From Lycocorax pyrrhopterus obiensis (Eukaryota > Chordata > Aves > Passeriformes > Paradisaeidae): a stretch of 64,000 nucleotides of DNA. The stretch lies in contig JACSVZ010000002.1 in NCBI GenBank assembly GCA_014706295.1, positions 54,040,660 to 54,104,659 of the forward strand, in the 5' to 3' direction. Below the pieces are notes generated by a model. It did not search any database and had not been told where the DNA came from. It saw only the letters and a list, made by a program, of their open reading frames with translations. Within the stretch, counting starts at the first letter, position 1; every line of letters begins with the position of its first letter. The position numbers were made by a program, and so were the translations under genes. Positions 26,001-37,836 of this stretch are shown here, in pieces.

Positions 26001-26989
26001 AGGGGAAGACAATCACAAGACTTATACCTTCTTTGTTGTATTCAGCATGCCTTACAAAGGCATTTAAGGTTGCCATTCTATTTCACAAGTAACATTTTCC
26101 CCCTTGCTACATAAAAAATAGAAATACACAAAAGTTTTTAATATCAAACACTGTTTGATAATTTCTTGTTGTTAGTATTATTATTGGAGAATTGAAACTT
26201 TTAAAGTAGTAGAAGCTTCCAGTATTATTGTTCACGGCTTTCAACTCAATCTAATTTTCATTTTAGAATTTTATGCAAAATTGCAAAAAAAACTTAGAGC
26301 AGAAAAAATATCAAAGTTAAGGAATTAAGAGCTGTTTGAACTATGAAATATGACAGATGGAAAAAAAGACAGCCTCTTTCCTGATGATCAGTCGGACTGA
26401 GGGTTTGTCTGATCTTCCCTGCAAGACAATTCCACATTCTCCAATTCAGAAAGTCTTGCATCTGGTTCTCACATACTTTCTTCTGGGCGATGTGTTCTGC
26501 CTCAGTTAGTAGGAGTACAATTCTCACGGTGGTTCACACATCAAAATTTGGATTTGATTAGCTGGTGTTGATTCACTAACCACTCTCAGTACTCAAAGTT
26601 ACATCAGAAGCTCACCAAGTATCAGGAGAGGACTTGAATGTCCAGGGTAGCATGCACCACAGAAAGAGGCAGCAACATCTACAGACGTTAAACACACCAC
26701 TAAGTAGTCACATTAACCTGATCCTCAGTGTAAGCATCATTTGTCAGATAAAACACATCCAGATCAAATAAGTTCCAATAATTCAGGGCTGTGTACTCCT
26801 GCCCTGAGGTTATCATTGCCTGGGAGGAAGGAAGGGACTTTTCCCAGATAACTGTGCAATCTTTAGAAAGCAATGCTACCTGGCCATCGAAGCCAGAAGC
26901 AAGACCCACAGGCTTTGCACAACTTTGATAAATAGGGGCCATGTGTCTTCAATGAATGGAAGGTGGAGACAGTGCCTTGGCCCACTCTT
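26001..26989. other. Unassigned spacer, possibly the 3' continuation of an old LINE on the minus strand
   Basis: The first 700 bases show nothing recognisable. The minus-strand frame at 26700-26942 (80 codons) lies directly downstream, in the minus direction, of the L2-like reverse-transcriptase scrap at 26990-27116, where the thumb region of such an enzyme would fall. Its residues do not align convincingly with that family by eye, so I leave it unassigned. Confidence 0.35.
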
Positions 26990-27116
26990 CAAAGCATTCC
27001 CCCTTCCTGACTAGAATTGCTTTGGTCTTGCCTGCATTCAACTTGAGCCAGCTGCTCTTCATCCAAGAGTTTATTTCCTGAAGGCATTCCAAAATCCTAT
27101 GGCCAGTGTGAATATA
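26990..27116 (-). mobile_element. Ancient L2-like LINE fragment, reverse transcriptase
   Basis: Reading the minus strand down from about 27093 gives ILECLQEINSWMKSSWLKLN followed by AGKTKAILV. This fits the signature between palm and thumb in reverse transcriptases of the L2/CR1/Jockey superfamily, which have a Cys-Leu, an 'I..WM' and then 'LKLN..KT..L'. The frame stays open for about 40 codons to a TGA near the 26955-26960 area. Upstream, the same frame carries a stop, and no clean YADD box can be seen. The fit to the motif is much better than its flanks suggest, so this looks like a small surviving piece of a very old insertion, unrelated to the younger CR1 next to it, which lies on the other strand. 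Confidence 0.6.
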
Positions 27117-29509
27117 TTGTCAGATTAGACCATCTAATAGCCCTCTGTCTGCCCTCAAAAACCTCAGAACTGCTGAAGTATTAGCGCCTACAAGGCGCAG
27201 CTGAGATTACAGCCCATTCAGATTACGCGCAGGAAGGCAGACCTAGTCTGAAATTGCTTCCAGATGAAATTAATAAAGTAAAAGCAGAGGCCATGGATAT
27301 ATAGGATGGCTACAGGGTTCTCTAGGAGCAGGGTAGGAGCATCAGGTGTGTGTCACCACCCCAGTATCTTATCTACACTGTGAGCTCCCTGGTCCTTCTC
27401 CTCAATGAACTTCGTAAAAAACAAAAAAAATTTTACAACTTCTGAGCCCTGAAAGTAACTCAGTCATAAAACCCTTTTTGCCCTGTAGAAATACAGGGTT
27501 TTCCAAATTAGACCATTTTAACAACTTAAATTATTTGCACCAAAAGTCCACTGACATTCTGGTTTGTGCAAGAGCTGCTTTTATGAAAATATTGCAAGTA
27601 TCTCTAAATATATTCAGCCAGTAATATTCCTTTAATCAGATTATTTTTCTCTTCAACTCTAAGAAGGAATTCATTTGGCTATTTCTTGAAAGGCTGTGTA
27701 TTTTCAGATCAGAAGCAGCAAGTGTGATCAGTCAGTCTGGTTTCCAATCCTGTGTAACAGAACTTAAAACCATCTTCAGAAATTTCTCTGTCAAACACAA
27801 TAATCTTGCTCAAGTCAGAGAATTTCTCCCAGATATTTGGCAAATTGGAAAAGCATTCTTGTGGTCAGTATTAGGTCACTGAATCACTTCAGACAGAAAA
27901 AAAAGTAGTAATAACTAGCTCCAGTATTCTAATTCTCACACACTCACTGTACACAATAAATATCACATCCTACTTGAATTTTTCACTCCATATTTTCCTA
28001 TCTGTCTCATAGAATTAAATGTTAACCAGTCAACTAAGCTTTAATGAATTAATGTGCACAATGTGCACAGATTAATATTAATCATTATCATGTGTGACTT
28101 GTTGATTTTATGTTTTAACTTGTCAAAACCGATAATGAGAGGACTGTTAATGTTAAGCTCATGTATCAAAATCATTAAACCTTTCTAATGTATGCCTGCT
28201 GCTGTCACATTTTTTCATGTGAAATTCTTACTTTGTCAGTGTTTACCTGTGGTAGCTGTTGTACTCTGGCTAAGAGGAAAAGGTTCTCGATGTGGGACAT
28301 AAGATGGAGGGTGGTAAAGAGACACTTTAAGGTCTTCCATGCATCAAGTCAGGCCCATTGCTGAAACACTGGTTTCATCTCACGTGACATCTTCCCAACT
28401 CCAAGTTGATCATCACAGTACCACCGATGTATGAACCCTTGCTAGCATCCTTTTCCATATTTCGAGCCACAGGAGAACATAATATGGATCTATTCCTGTG
28501 GCTCTACAACTTTGACTGTGGTCCTGGGACAGGCATGCAGACAGCCGAGCGGCAGAAAGCACTGTGCCTCCTCATGCCATCCCTTTGTTTCAGCTCCTGT
28601 TTATTAACACAAGCCCCATATTTTAACAGAAAAAAAAACCTATTAAAAAATACTACACTACTTTAGGATTTTTACTATCCTGAAAATAGTATGGTTACAT
28701 GTGTGAGAAAATAAAGCTTATTGAACTCTGTACATGCAGAAAAACTAACTAATCATCAATAATGAAGAGCTGACAGCTTTCACCTTTTTCCTTTTTATTA
28801 AGATTTAGGTTTTCAAGCTTTTCTTTCCTTTACAAGTCAGATATTGTCCTCTTTTCAGAGGCTTCCTATTATCCCATGAGTCCAAAAATTAGCAGTCATA
28901 AAATTGGAAGGACTTACAACATTTGTAATTCCAACGACCTTGCAGATAGCTCACCAAAATTTTAAGTCAGTGCCACAACAAACATAGTATATGACATTTA
29001 CATATGTCAAAGATTTCTACTAGTATATTTGCCATGGTGGGGGAGGTTAGGAACAGAATCAGTTTGTGAATAAACAGCTTTCAAGACTTTATATGTATCC
29101 AGCGGACCAGTTATACAGAACTACTGAGTGCCTTCTATACCCCTACATTTGGATTTTTCAAAAAATTGAAATGGCTTTCTAAACAGATATATTTCCCACA
29201 TTACCCCAGCCAGCCAGTGTGACTTTTGTGATGTCTAGCAATAGCTTTTGGATGGCTTTTTGTCTCTCATTTATTTCCTATAGATTTGGCTTAGATCATG
29301 CTCAATATTTTGGATGAGAAAACAGCCAGGCAAGTAATTAACTTTATAGATCAAAATAAATAATGTTATGGTGTTTCAGTGATATCAGCCCTCCCGTTGT
29401 TGACGCTGTGCTGCGGTCACTGTAGGGACAATGGATGAGCCTTCTTGATCAAAGCTAAGAACAAGAGAAAAGGAAGGAACTCCAAAAAGCAGTAACTGTC
29501 ATGGCTGTT
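27117..29509. other. Single-copy sequence, no gene seen
   Basis: Part of 27120-27300 may be further remains of the old minus-strand LINE. The rest is AT-rich. Around 28040-28080 there is a cluster of TTAAT/ATTAA motifs with two copies of the palindrome TGTGCACA, but nothing that identifies a gene or repeat. Confidence 0.4.
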
Positions 29510-30434
29510 TGTGGTGGGTTGACCTGAATTGACAGACAGCCTGTTAAACCAATTATGCTTCTCTCAATTTCACATATTTAAACCGCGTGGACAGCTGGGA
29601 TTTTAGGGCGGTTTTTCCGTTCCAGCTTGGTGCCAGGACGGGACGGAGTGGGGCCCTCAGAGCCCAGGGCCCCGCCGGGCCGGGCTGGGCCAGGCTGGGC
29701 ACCCCTGCTCCCCTACTCCCAACGCCGCAGCGCGGACCCTGGGTCGCTGGAAGGGGGAACTATGAAGCCGTCCAACGCAGTTTTCTTAAGAAGCCGGCGG
29801 GAGCTTTAAGCCTACAGCCAGCATACTTCACACCGAACTGAAGAGAATACCGTGCAGTTAGCGGCGCAGGGAGAGCAGGGAGCTCTCCTCGCTGTAGACT
29901 CTGAACGGTAACAGCAACTTCAGAGGCAGAGGGAGAAGTAAAAAGCTGATCACGTGGGACGACGCTCCAAAGCCTTTAAAGATGGCTTCGGAAGAGAGCA
30001 GAGGGCAGTGCCGCGCTTCCCGCGCGCAGCCTAAAATGCTTTTTGCAATGCCGTGGTAAAGACTGTAATATCATTACTGTCTCTTTAATCCATTTGAAGT
30101 ACATGGGGGGATGGACAGTTCACGTGCGGCTTGCAAAAGTTAAAAAAGTGCCTATGCTAGTTTCTTTAAAAGCCGAGAGAAAGAGGGGTTTTTTTAAAGA
30201 CTGGGGGTGAAAAAACTTTTGCGTTCAAGCCAAAATAACTCATCCTTAAAAAATTAATAACCCCATGTAATAGTCTATGTCTTGCAGTGTAACAAAGCTG
30301 TGAGTTTTCATGAAAGAGATGTGTCACAGCCCAGCAGTTTTTTGTCCTTGTTTCTCTTCTTAAGTCTGTTAGTAAACTTCTTATAGTCTGTAAGTTTTGT
30401 GCCTGCTTTGTTTTCTCCTAATTTTTCCCTCACA
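29510..30434 (+). mobile_element. Probable solo LTR of an endogenous retrovirus
   Basis: The unit opens with TGTGGTGGGTTGACCT at 29510, which has the TG start and the sequence I associate with LTRs of songbird endogenous retroviruses. A TATA-like ATATTTAAA lies at 29574-29582, where a U3 promoter would be. It is followed by a G+C-rich and CpG-rich stretch (about 29585-30060) and then an AT-rich tail that could end in ...CCCTCACA at 30434. I see no gag or pol beside it, so a solo LTR is the simplest reading. The right end is a guess, and I found no matching target-site duplication. The alternative is a CpG-island promoter of an unseen gene. Frames inside it (for example 29587-29841) are composition artefacts. 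Confidence 0.45.
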
Positions 30435-31799
30435 AAAAAAAAATCCATATTTCAAGCTAAAACCCCTACACTATTGGATACTGCTCAGGAACTTCATGGG
30501 CTTTATTATATAAAAAGAAATTGAGTAATAAACATAATTATTTCAAGAAAGAACACAGATCAGGAACAAGAAAACAATATCAGTGAACCCCTTAAAATAT
30601 AATTCTGTGCAAAGGCCATAAAGATCAAGAATAAATATAGTTTTCTTTTTTTTTTCTTTCTCCTGCTCCATCATTTCCATTCTCTACCAATATTTCATAG
30701 CATTTTTTGAGAAGGATAGGAGAATTCTCAATCTCTTAGTTACATTAAATTCATATTTAGAGAACAGACTGAATGAAAATCTTACTTCCAAAGCACCTCA
30801 GACTTTGCAGGAAATATATACTTAGCTCCTTACTGTCATGGCTCAATCCAAATCTCGTAACATGGAAAAGTTCAGAAAGGGACAAAAATTATGGTTATTT
30901 GGTAAAGGAAACATTTGCTTGAGAATAGTGAAGGCATATATCTCTGTTCCAGAAATGCAACACAAGGCTGGTGTATTCACAGACTTGTGTAGGGCCAAAC
31001 CAAGGCTAGACAGCACAGAAGCAGAATTTGGAACAGGAGGTTGGCAGCAGTTACCCTCATCTCGACACATTTTTCCACCAGGTCTTTCCCAGCAACAGTT
31101 TTACCTGATACTTTCCCGTCAAATAATACAATTTTCAACATATGATTTTTCAGTTCTCTGTCTCACTCCTTCCCTGCCTCCCCCCCAGTGCAATGATCAC
31201 TGGAAATAATATTAAAAGTTCAAGTCCTGAAAACACTTAACGCCATGATTAATTTTTACAGCTTAAGGAAATCCAAGATGACATATAGTAATTTTACTTA
31301 TTCATGCAAGTGACACTAAGAATTGTTAAGCTGGCACAATATTCAAATAATAGTGAGCTCATATTCTCAAGAGCATGGAGCACTCAGCATTTTGCCGAAA
31401 GATCAAGAGAGACTCTCTGAATCACACTCTGATTTAATCTATGGTTGTTTCTTTTAGGAATATATCAGCAGTTTCCTTTTTACTTTGCTATTAATTAATA
31501 AATATGAACCTGTGTCCTGAGTTTCTGATGTAAAACATACTCCCCAACCTAAAGCAACCAAACATTGCCTAAATAGAAGGACTACATTCACAGTCAGACC
31601 TCCAGTTCACTGGAAAATACGTTATCCACAGAGGTGTATCTGTGCCAGTTAGAGGCTTTGCAAATACTGTGAAGCAAGTACTCTGAGAAGCTGGGGAGAG
31701 CACAGAAGTAGTTCAGCATGCCTGTCTGAAATGCAGGCATAGCAGGAGGATTTTCAGTTGGAAGGATCAGGTTGCGCTGGGGTTGCTCGCGCAGATGCG
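30435..31799. other. AT-rich spacer, no gene seen
   Basis: This stretch contains an A-tract and a T-rich tract (about 30640-30660) and several short frames. The longest, 30838-31209, shows no motif and starts with ATG in weak context. Just before 31800 the composition turns G+C-rich. Confidence 0.45.
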
Positions 31800-31861
31800 A
31801 TGGCGCTCGCTGGAGCCGCCCCGGTGAATCAATGGAACAACTTCCGTAACTGCTCCCTAAC
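31800..31861 (+). CDS. Candidate first coding exon, unidentified gene
   Basis: The ATG at 31800 has a purine at -3 and G at +4. It opens a frame MALAGAAPVNQWNNFRNCSL that runs without a stop to a strong splice donor, GTAAGT, at 31862-31867, leaving two bases of a split codon. The segment from 31770 to 31885 contains many CpG sites (GCTCGCGCAG, GATGCGATGG, GGCGCTCGCT, CCCGGTG, TTCCGTAAC) in otherwise CpG-poor surroundings, as expected for a first exon at a small CpG island. I do not recognise the protein. No second exon is identified within the window. It could equally be a chance CpG cluster or a piece of an LTR, although no LTR is recognised at this position. Confidence 0.25.
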
Positions 31862-33109
31862 GTAAGTGAAACGCTTCTCCGTGTGGCTCCACGTTTTAAG
31901 TTTACTCCTGACCAAAGCTAATTTGGGTAACAATAATTAGCTCCTTTTCTCTCAAATGTCAAACCGCAACATTTGCTCTTCTGCTTCTGTTGCCACAAAA
32001 AAAAAAAAAAACCCTCCCAACCATTTAATGTACCTTTAGCAAAATACTTTAAGATAAAACAAGATAAGAAAGAGCTTCAAAACCACTGTAAGAGGCAGCA
32101 TAATGAGCTCAGAGCCCATTTCTGTAAACATACCTACTTTTTACTCACATAGATCACTCTATTAATTTCAACAAGACTATCAGCAGAAACAAACTGGTTC
32201 CCAGGTGCTCAGGAGTTAGCAGGGGTGGGCTATTACAAAATAGCTGAACTTTGGGATTTAAGGACCTAGCAAAAATACTTCACACTTCAAAAAATACCTT
32301 CTGCATCCCTCAAGAGTTGTAAGGCCATCCCAAATAACCCATCCTCTGTGGAGCAAATCTCTTCCACTGAAAAATTTCTGGAGGCAGGAGCCTTCCTGGC
32401 AGCAGAAGCCTAATCCCTCTTACTGCTTCTTACCACAAGTGTGTTTGTACTCTAACAGGGGGCCTGGGGGTAAGCAGGGGGGTAAGCATCAGTTTGCAAA
32501 GGGAGAAGTAATACTGGCTTCTACTCCCTCCTGCTCTAATGTCTTGAAAAAGAGCAGGAACGTTGTGGTGCCCAGCAAATTGTAAATGCTGTCCCCTCAC
32601 TCCAGCCTGGGGGAAGCAGAAGAAACGTGATTCAGGTGGCTCCTGAGTAGGTAAGTCCCATTCTACTTCTTATGCAGAGGTGGGGTGAAAGCAAAGGTTT
32701 AGTCCCAAAACCATGGAGCAAGACCGTCTCCAGGCAGCACCTTGGGTGCCCTGTCAGCCATAACACTGAAGCTTACTCCTTACAGAGGACCAAGCAGCAG
32801 CCTAGACTGTCATTTGCAGAGGTATACCAAAATGATAGGGTCGAAGGCTGATACATTCTGCTTACAGGCTGGCCAGAGGATTCGGAGGACTTGTACCAAG
32901 CGTTACCTCCCTTTAAAAAATGCACATAACCTCTACCATCAGTTTCCTATTTGTATATCCATGGGAAAAGTCATACAGGGGTAGTAATTCATGTCCCATT
33001 TAGAGATGTTATGTCCAGGCGCTGAGAGTGTACAGGTCATTTATGAGCATACAGCTCATTTGCAGACCATTTATTGCACCCATCCATCTCATAGCCTCTT
33101 TCCTGACAT
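31862..33109. other. Spacer, no gene seen
   Basis: It contains a 15-base poly-A tract at 31997-32011. No splice acceptor followed by a convincing coding frame was found to continue the candidate exon upstream. Confidence 0.4.
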
Positions 33110-33345
33110 TGCCAATACACAATAGCTGCTTTTCTAGTTCTACCAAGCTCCTCGTTCCCAATGCATTTGAGCATCTCAGTGATATTAATGAACATATCCT
33201 CACAACATTCCCGTGAGGAGCCTGGATATTATCACCATTTACAGAGGACTTGCCTGTGGCTGTACAATCTGTGGCAGACCTGGGAAGGAGACCAAGAAAT
33301 CTGGTGCTTCAGCCCAGTGCTGTAACCACAGCGCTCTTCCTCTGC
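33110..33345 (-). mobile_element. MIR (CORE-SINE) relic
   Basis: On the minus strand the blocks of a MIR element appear in the right order. The tRNA-related head reads TGTGGTTACAGCACTGGGCT (around 33315-33340). Then come the CORE part with GGTCTGCCACAG and CACAGGCAAGTC, CTCTGTAAATGGTGATAATA (around 33230-33250), and CTCACGGGAATGTTGTGAGGAT (near 33188-33215, seen on the plus strand as ATCCTCACAAC). The last block is a degenerate LINE-derived tail related to L2 (GAGATGCTC). About 25 bases are missing between GCAAGTC and CTGTAAA compared with the family. MIRs are Pol III-transcribed, tRNA-derived SINEs that were mobilised by L2 and are long extinct, so in a bird genome this copy is very old. Confidence 0.8.
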
Positions 33346-33432
33346 TCCCTTTTATGAGCCGGACACCTGTTTGCCGGTTGAGGACCACCAAACAGCTATC
33401 ACATGGTAGTAAACTTTTACAATCGCAACAGA

Positions 33433-33495
33433 CCTGAGCTGGACTTGAACCAGCATCTTAGAGGGGCAAAAGCCTCGTGTACAGCCCATTATTGG
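33433..33495 (-). repeat. tRNA-like Pol III promoter block, second SINE head or tRNA relic
   Basis: On the minus strand a perfect B-box, GGTTCAAGTCC (complement of 33441-33451), is preceded about 35 bases upstream by TGGGCTGTACA (complement of 33478-33488), a weak A-box. The spacing fits a tRNA or a tRNA-derived SINE. The block does not fold into a good cloverleaf by eye, and no typical acceptor stem is visible, so a SINE head is more likely than a working tRNA. It lies about 90 bases upstream of the MIR on the same strand and cannot be that element's own head, which is found at 33315-33345. Confidence 0.45.
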
Positions 33496-35954
33496 TCCCT
33501 TGAGCTAGGTATTGCTCTGGTGAACAGTTGGTTACCCAACTTAAAGATGAGCTTGAGATGCCAGCAGTCTCCAGAAGCAGGTATTACCGAGTACTCAGAA
33601 TTATTTGGGTTCAACAAAGAATTCATATGGTAAGGATGTGTGTCTGTGTATGTGTGTGTGCAGGTTCTTTTTTTTTTTCTTCCCAAGGAAACATTAAAAA
33701 TCAACCTTAAGGATATGAACTTAGTTTAAATGTCAGCTGAAAAACAGCTGCTGAAAAGAGATATGATCCATGAGCCAAAAAAGTGGGGCTGGGAGGAAGT
33801 TGAAATGAGAGCTATTTAGTTTGCTAATGCTCCTGTGTGAGGATAAAAGGGTGAGATGTGGGGAATCTTCTCTGGCACAAGGTCCTGCAAAGTGTTCTGG
33901 AAGATTCGGGTTAGCAGAATATGATCTCCCCATATGGCAGGTTTGAAAAAGTGGTGAAAGAAGTCCAAGCATATGCAGCAGTGAGGTAACAGGGCCAGAA
34001 GGGTCAGGCACCTGTGACTTTCTAGCCACATTAAGTTTTTCAGAAGCTGCTTTTTGACTTAACAGAGTAGAGTTTTCCATCACATATGTGTAAAACATTT
34101 CATCCATTACAGGTTTCTTGGCTCTTCTAGATTGCTTTTGTTCATGTGCGGGGAAATTTCAGGGAAACAAAACAACAACAAAAAAGCTTCTGAAACTCAT
34201 TTCTTCTCCTGTTTCAAGATTTATCACTCATCCCGTTGAAGCACATGACTTGTCTTGCACTTGAACGATCAGTTTTTCAGTGCTGCATGTTGTTATTATG
34301 TGTCTGAAGGCTGCTTAGCACAATTAACATGCAGGGCTGCAGGAGCCTTCACCTATCACTAGGCATCTTAGGTAGTGCTATAATACAAAACCACTAATAA
34401 ATCACTGCCTTCTCTCCACTCTAAAACTTTACAGAGACAATGTGTGAACTCTAGCCACAGGCAAAAAACCCCCAACTCCCTATTCCTCCTCATATAAAAA
34501 TGACTTAGAGCAGAGTTTTCCCAAGATAGCTATAATCCACAAATAATCCTCACTTGCTACAACAAAAATGACAGAAAAAATATTCACTGTTGCAACACAG
34601 CTGACTCCTTTACCTCACAGTGTACTGGAGGAGTGAGGGACGGAGAGGATACAGGGGCTCCAGGCAGCTATGTGGAGCTCAGAGCTCCCCACAGACCTCG
34701 GGTTTTTATGTAGGTTCAGGTCACCACTAAGGAGAGAATGAAAATGCAGCCTGAGGAGCCCAGTCGGATCTGGGATTACACTCAGGGCCATTAAATTATG
34801 GTACTGCAGTCTCCAGAGTGGGCCGGAATTCCTCATCTTCCACAAGTTCAGATCAACATTCAGGGTGACAGATGGGTAAGCATAAGCAGTGACACTAAAA
34901 TACCTTAAAAAATTAGGATGTCTGACTTCGCAATGCATACAGTACTCCCACAATAGATGTGGGAAGGGAGGACCTGACACCACTGATCCTTAATCCTAAC
35001 CTCTTGAAATTCATCCCTATGTAAAACTAGAGGTAATTCTCATCCCTATATTTCTGCCACTAGGGATTAAATGATCTTGTTGTGCCTATCCTCTGAGCTT
35101 GTACATGATATTCCTGTCACCCAGTAGGAGCTGGGATTATAATGGTCTCTTGGCACATCGCCACTTGCCCTCACTGTGGTCACTGCTCTGCATCTAGTTA
35201 GACCCCCTTCAAGACAGCAAATTTTAAAAATTAATCAATTAGTTATGCAGCACTTCAGAAAACCAGTTATCAAGCTTTCCACAGCCAAGCAGCCAAAGCT
35301 ATAAGACCAGAGCTCTCACCTAGCTCATCCTAAAGAGTCTCTCCAGCTACAAGAGGTGCAGGAAACACAAGCCAGACTTTATACATGCTTTTGCCTCACC
35401 TTTTGAACTACCCTGAATTCATGAGTCCCTTAGTTTCAGGAACACGTTACAAAAAAAAGCTGCTGTTAAATGAGGCGAACTCTCCTCTCGTCAACTCACT
35501 CCTGCATTTCTGGATGTGTTTTATCCTGAACCATGTCACAACACTGAGTGCCTTATCACACTATGAGAAATTCTTTAAGTTGGTCTAGGCAATTTCACAG
35601 GCAGGAAGGTACGTTAATCTGCACACTTTCCCCTACCATGACTATGACCATGTTGCAACAATACCACACACAGATCAAGGTCATGGTACAAAATTCCCTT
35701 TGATACCAAACGTCATTACAGCTGATGGATGTTGGTTTTCTGTCCTTACAGCCTTGGCAACAACGAACATCAGAGAGGACCTGTATCACAAACCATGCTC
35801 TCCATCAACAGCAGCACCCACCAGACCTGCACCACTGCAGGCTCTTCCCTGTAGCAAACACAAAGGGAAACACAGAGACTGAATCTTCTTCAGTCATTAA
35901 GGTTTACTTGCTTATTACAGGATGAATTTCTCAGACACATAGTGTAATTTTTGG
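33496..35954. other. Single-copy sequence, no gene seen
   Basis: Only a short TG-rich stretch (33640-33661) followed by a T-tract (about 33668-33679) stands out. The minus-strand frames 33733-34107 (124 codons) and 34615-34983 (122 codons) have no recognisable motif and no splice-site context. Confidence 0.45.
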
Positions 35955-36043
35955 GCTATCCTGTGCAGGGCAAGGAGTTGGACTCGATGATCCTGATGAG
36001 CTCCTTCCCACTCAGTATGTTCTATGAGTCTGTGATTCTATGA
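35955..36043 (+). mobile_element. CR1 LINE, short 3'-terminal fragment
   Basis: About 90 bases of the CR1 3' end remain. The block GAGTTGGACTCGATGATCCT is followed by GAGCTCCTTCCCACTCAG and then by the terminal repeats TTCTATGAGTCTGTGATTCTATGA, ending at 36043. Severe 5' truncation is normal for CR1. The copy has no coding content. It shares the strand of the other two CR1 copies here but differs in sequence, so it represents a separate insertion. Confidence 0.88.
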
Positions 36044-37836
36044 CTGATAAGTTGAGATCACCCACATGCCCAACAGCACCACAGGGAGCCACCAGGCTGG
36101 TGAGGGAATGGGGCGAGCCTGCTGATAACCCCACCCAGCACTTAACCCACACAGCCGTCTCAGCCTTGGGCTGCGGTGGAGGCCAGAACTAAGGCCCTTC
36201 TCTGGCATTCGATGTTGTTTGTGACAGCACCCGCAAAGCATCACAAGTGGATACTATCAAGGATTACTATTTGTGTATTAGTGAGTCACAATACGCCAGA
36301 TTCATAGGAGCCAGATGTCACAGCTGACCCAGACAAGGCACTCAGACAGATCCCACGCGTTTCATGTGTCAGCCTTATATCCATTCATAAAACAGCTCCT
36401 TCCCAAAATATAAGTCTTGGGAAAATTTAAGATCATTGTGCAATTCTAAGTCAAGTTTCAATCAGTTTCTTGGGTTTATTTTTCCCCTTCTTTTTATTTT
36501 TTTTTTCAACAGTGGTTGAAAGAAAGGAGGGGCAGGAAATGATGTCCATCACAGAGGAGGATATAAAAAATGAAAAATATGGGTAGTCAGGCTTGGAAAA
36601 ATAACTTTTTTTTTCCCCTGCTTTTCAAAATGTTACGGCTATAGAAACAATCTCCTGGACAAAGTCAGACAGATGTTTTTTTCTCCCCCTCTCCCTCCCT
36701 TTCTTTGGATGGAATGACTTTCTCAAGAGCACAGCTGAAAAACCTTTGGAAAAAAAAAACACACACACAGTCTCAGGCGTTGGAGGTGTCTGGGGCTGAG
36801 GATTACAGAAGTTCAAATTGGCTCTCCCTGTCAAAATTACAGCTGCACAAAAGATGGTACAACATATCAGCCCAGGGCTCAAAAGGACTTTTTCCGGTTC
36901 TCAAGAACCTTGAGAAAACGCAGCTGTGCTGTGTGCAGCCAGGCTCTGCTGGCCCAGCCAGGGCCTGCCCCCCACGCCCCCCCCCATCCCTCACCCTAAC
37001 ACAAATTAGTAAGGGTGCCAGTCTGCTAAAGGACATGATTAAAGAATACCTCCCCGTGTGCACTCGTCATTTAGGGATGATTTACTGCCAGGGCATACCC
37101 TTTGTGACTCCTTATACTATGTTTTCTTAGTTTTCACACTTCCCTCTTAAGACTTGAAATTTAATATCTATTCCAGCAGAGTTCTTGCTCCCTTGCCCCC
37201 TCTGTCTCACTCTCAGTCTCCTTCCAGCATATTATCTTTGTCCATTGCCCAGATGAAGTGAGCTGATTAAAATTTATGTGCATTGTCACTGAGGTGCTGT
37301 TTTAGCTGTACAAATGTGTTACAAGGCTGTTGCACTACTCAAGCCCACCCCACCCGAGTGACCCTGCTAATCTCAAACTGCAGCCCTTGTCAGGTGATGA
37401 CTGCTGAGAGATCCCTTTACAAGCTGCACCACGCCATGGTTTTGTGGCTGTGTGTGTGTGTTGGTGTAAGGTTCCTGTGTGTTGCACTTGGACACTGCAG
37501 CATCCACCAGTCAAATGCAGGTGCAGCAGTTCAGGGGTCTACAATAGCATGGATATACTCAGTACAATTTGCCAGATATTTTTGCCTACGTGTTTTAAAT
37601 GTCACGTTTCTCCTTCTTCCTGCTTAAAAAACACAGAGTTGACTGGCTACGGAGAGCCAGCTATATGCCTGGGTTAGCAGCTCCTAAACAGATACACCCA
37701 CAGAACATGGTCTGACTGTTCCACGTGCTGCTGTCTAACGCACAAGAGCAACACAACCTCCTTCTAGCAAAGACTCCATACTCTGGCTATAAACCATGCT
37801 AAGGTACTGAGAAACTATTGAGCAAATGTAAATTAT
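36044..37836. other. Spacer with low-complexity tracts
   Basis: This stretch contains T-rich tracts at about 36486-36508 and 36607-36616, an AC run near 36759-36770, a G+C-rich stretch with nine consecutive C residues at 36977-36985, and a TG run near 37446-37460. Frames such as 36705-37130 run through these simple tracts and are not credible genes. Confidence 0.5.

Noticed and set aside
29587..29841. Arg/Pro/Gly-rich frame in the CpG-rich stretch
   Set aside because: G+C-rich DNA has few stop codons. The frame lies inside the LTR-like unit and looks like a composition artefact.
33441..33488. Functional tRNA gene on the minus strand
   Set aside because: The B-box is perfect, but the A-box is weak and no cloverleaf with an acceptor stem forms by eye. 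A SINE head is more likely.
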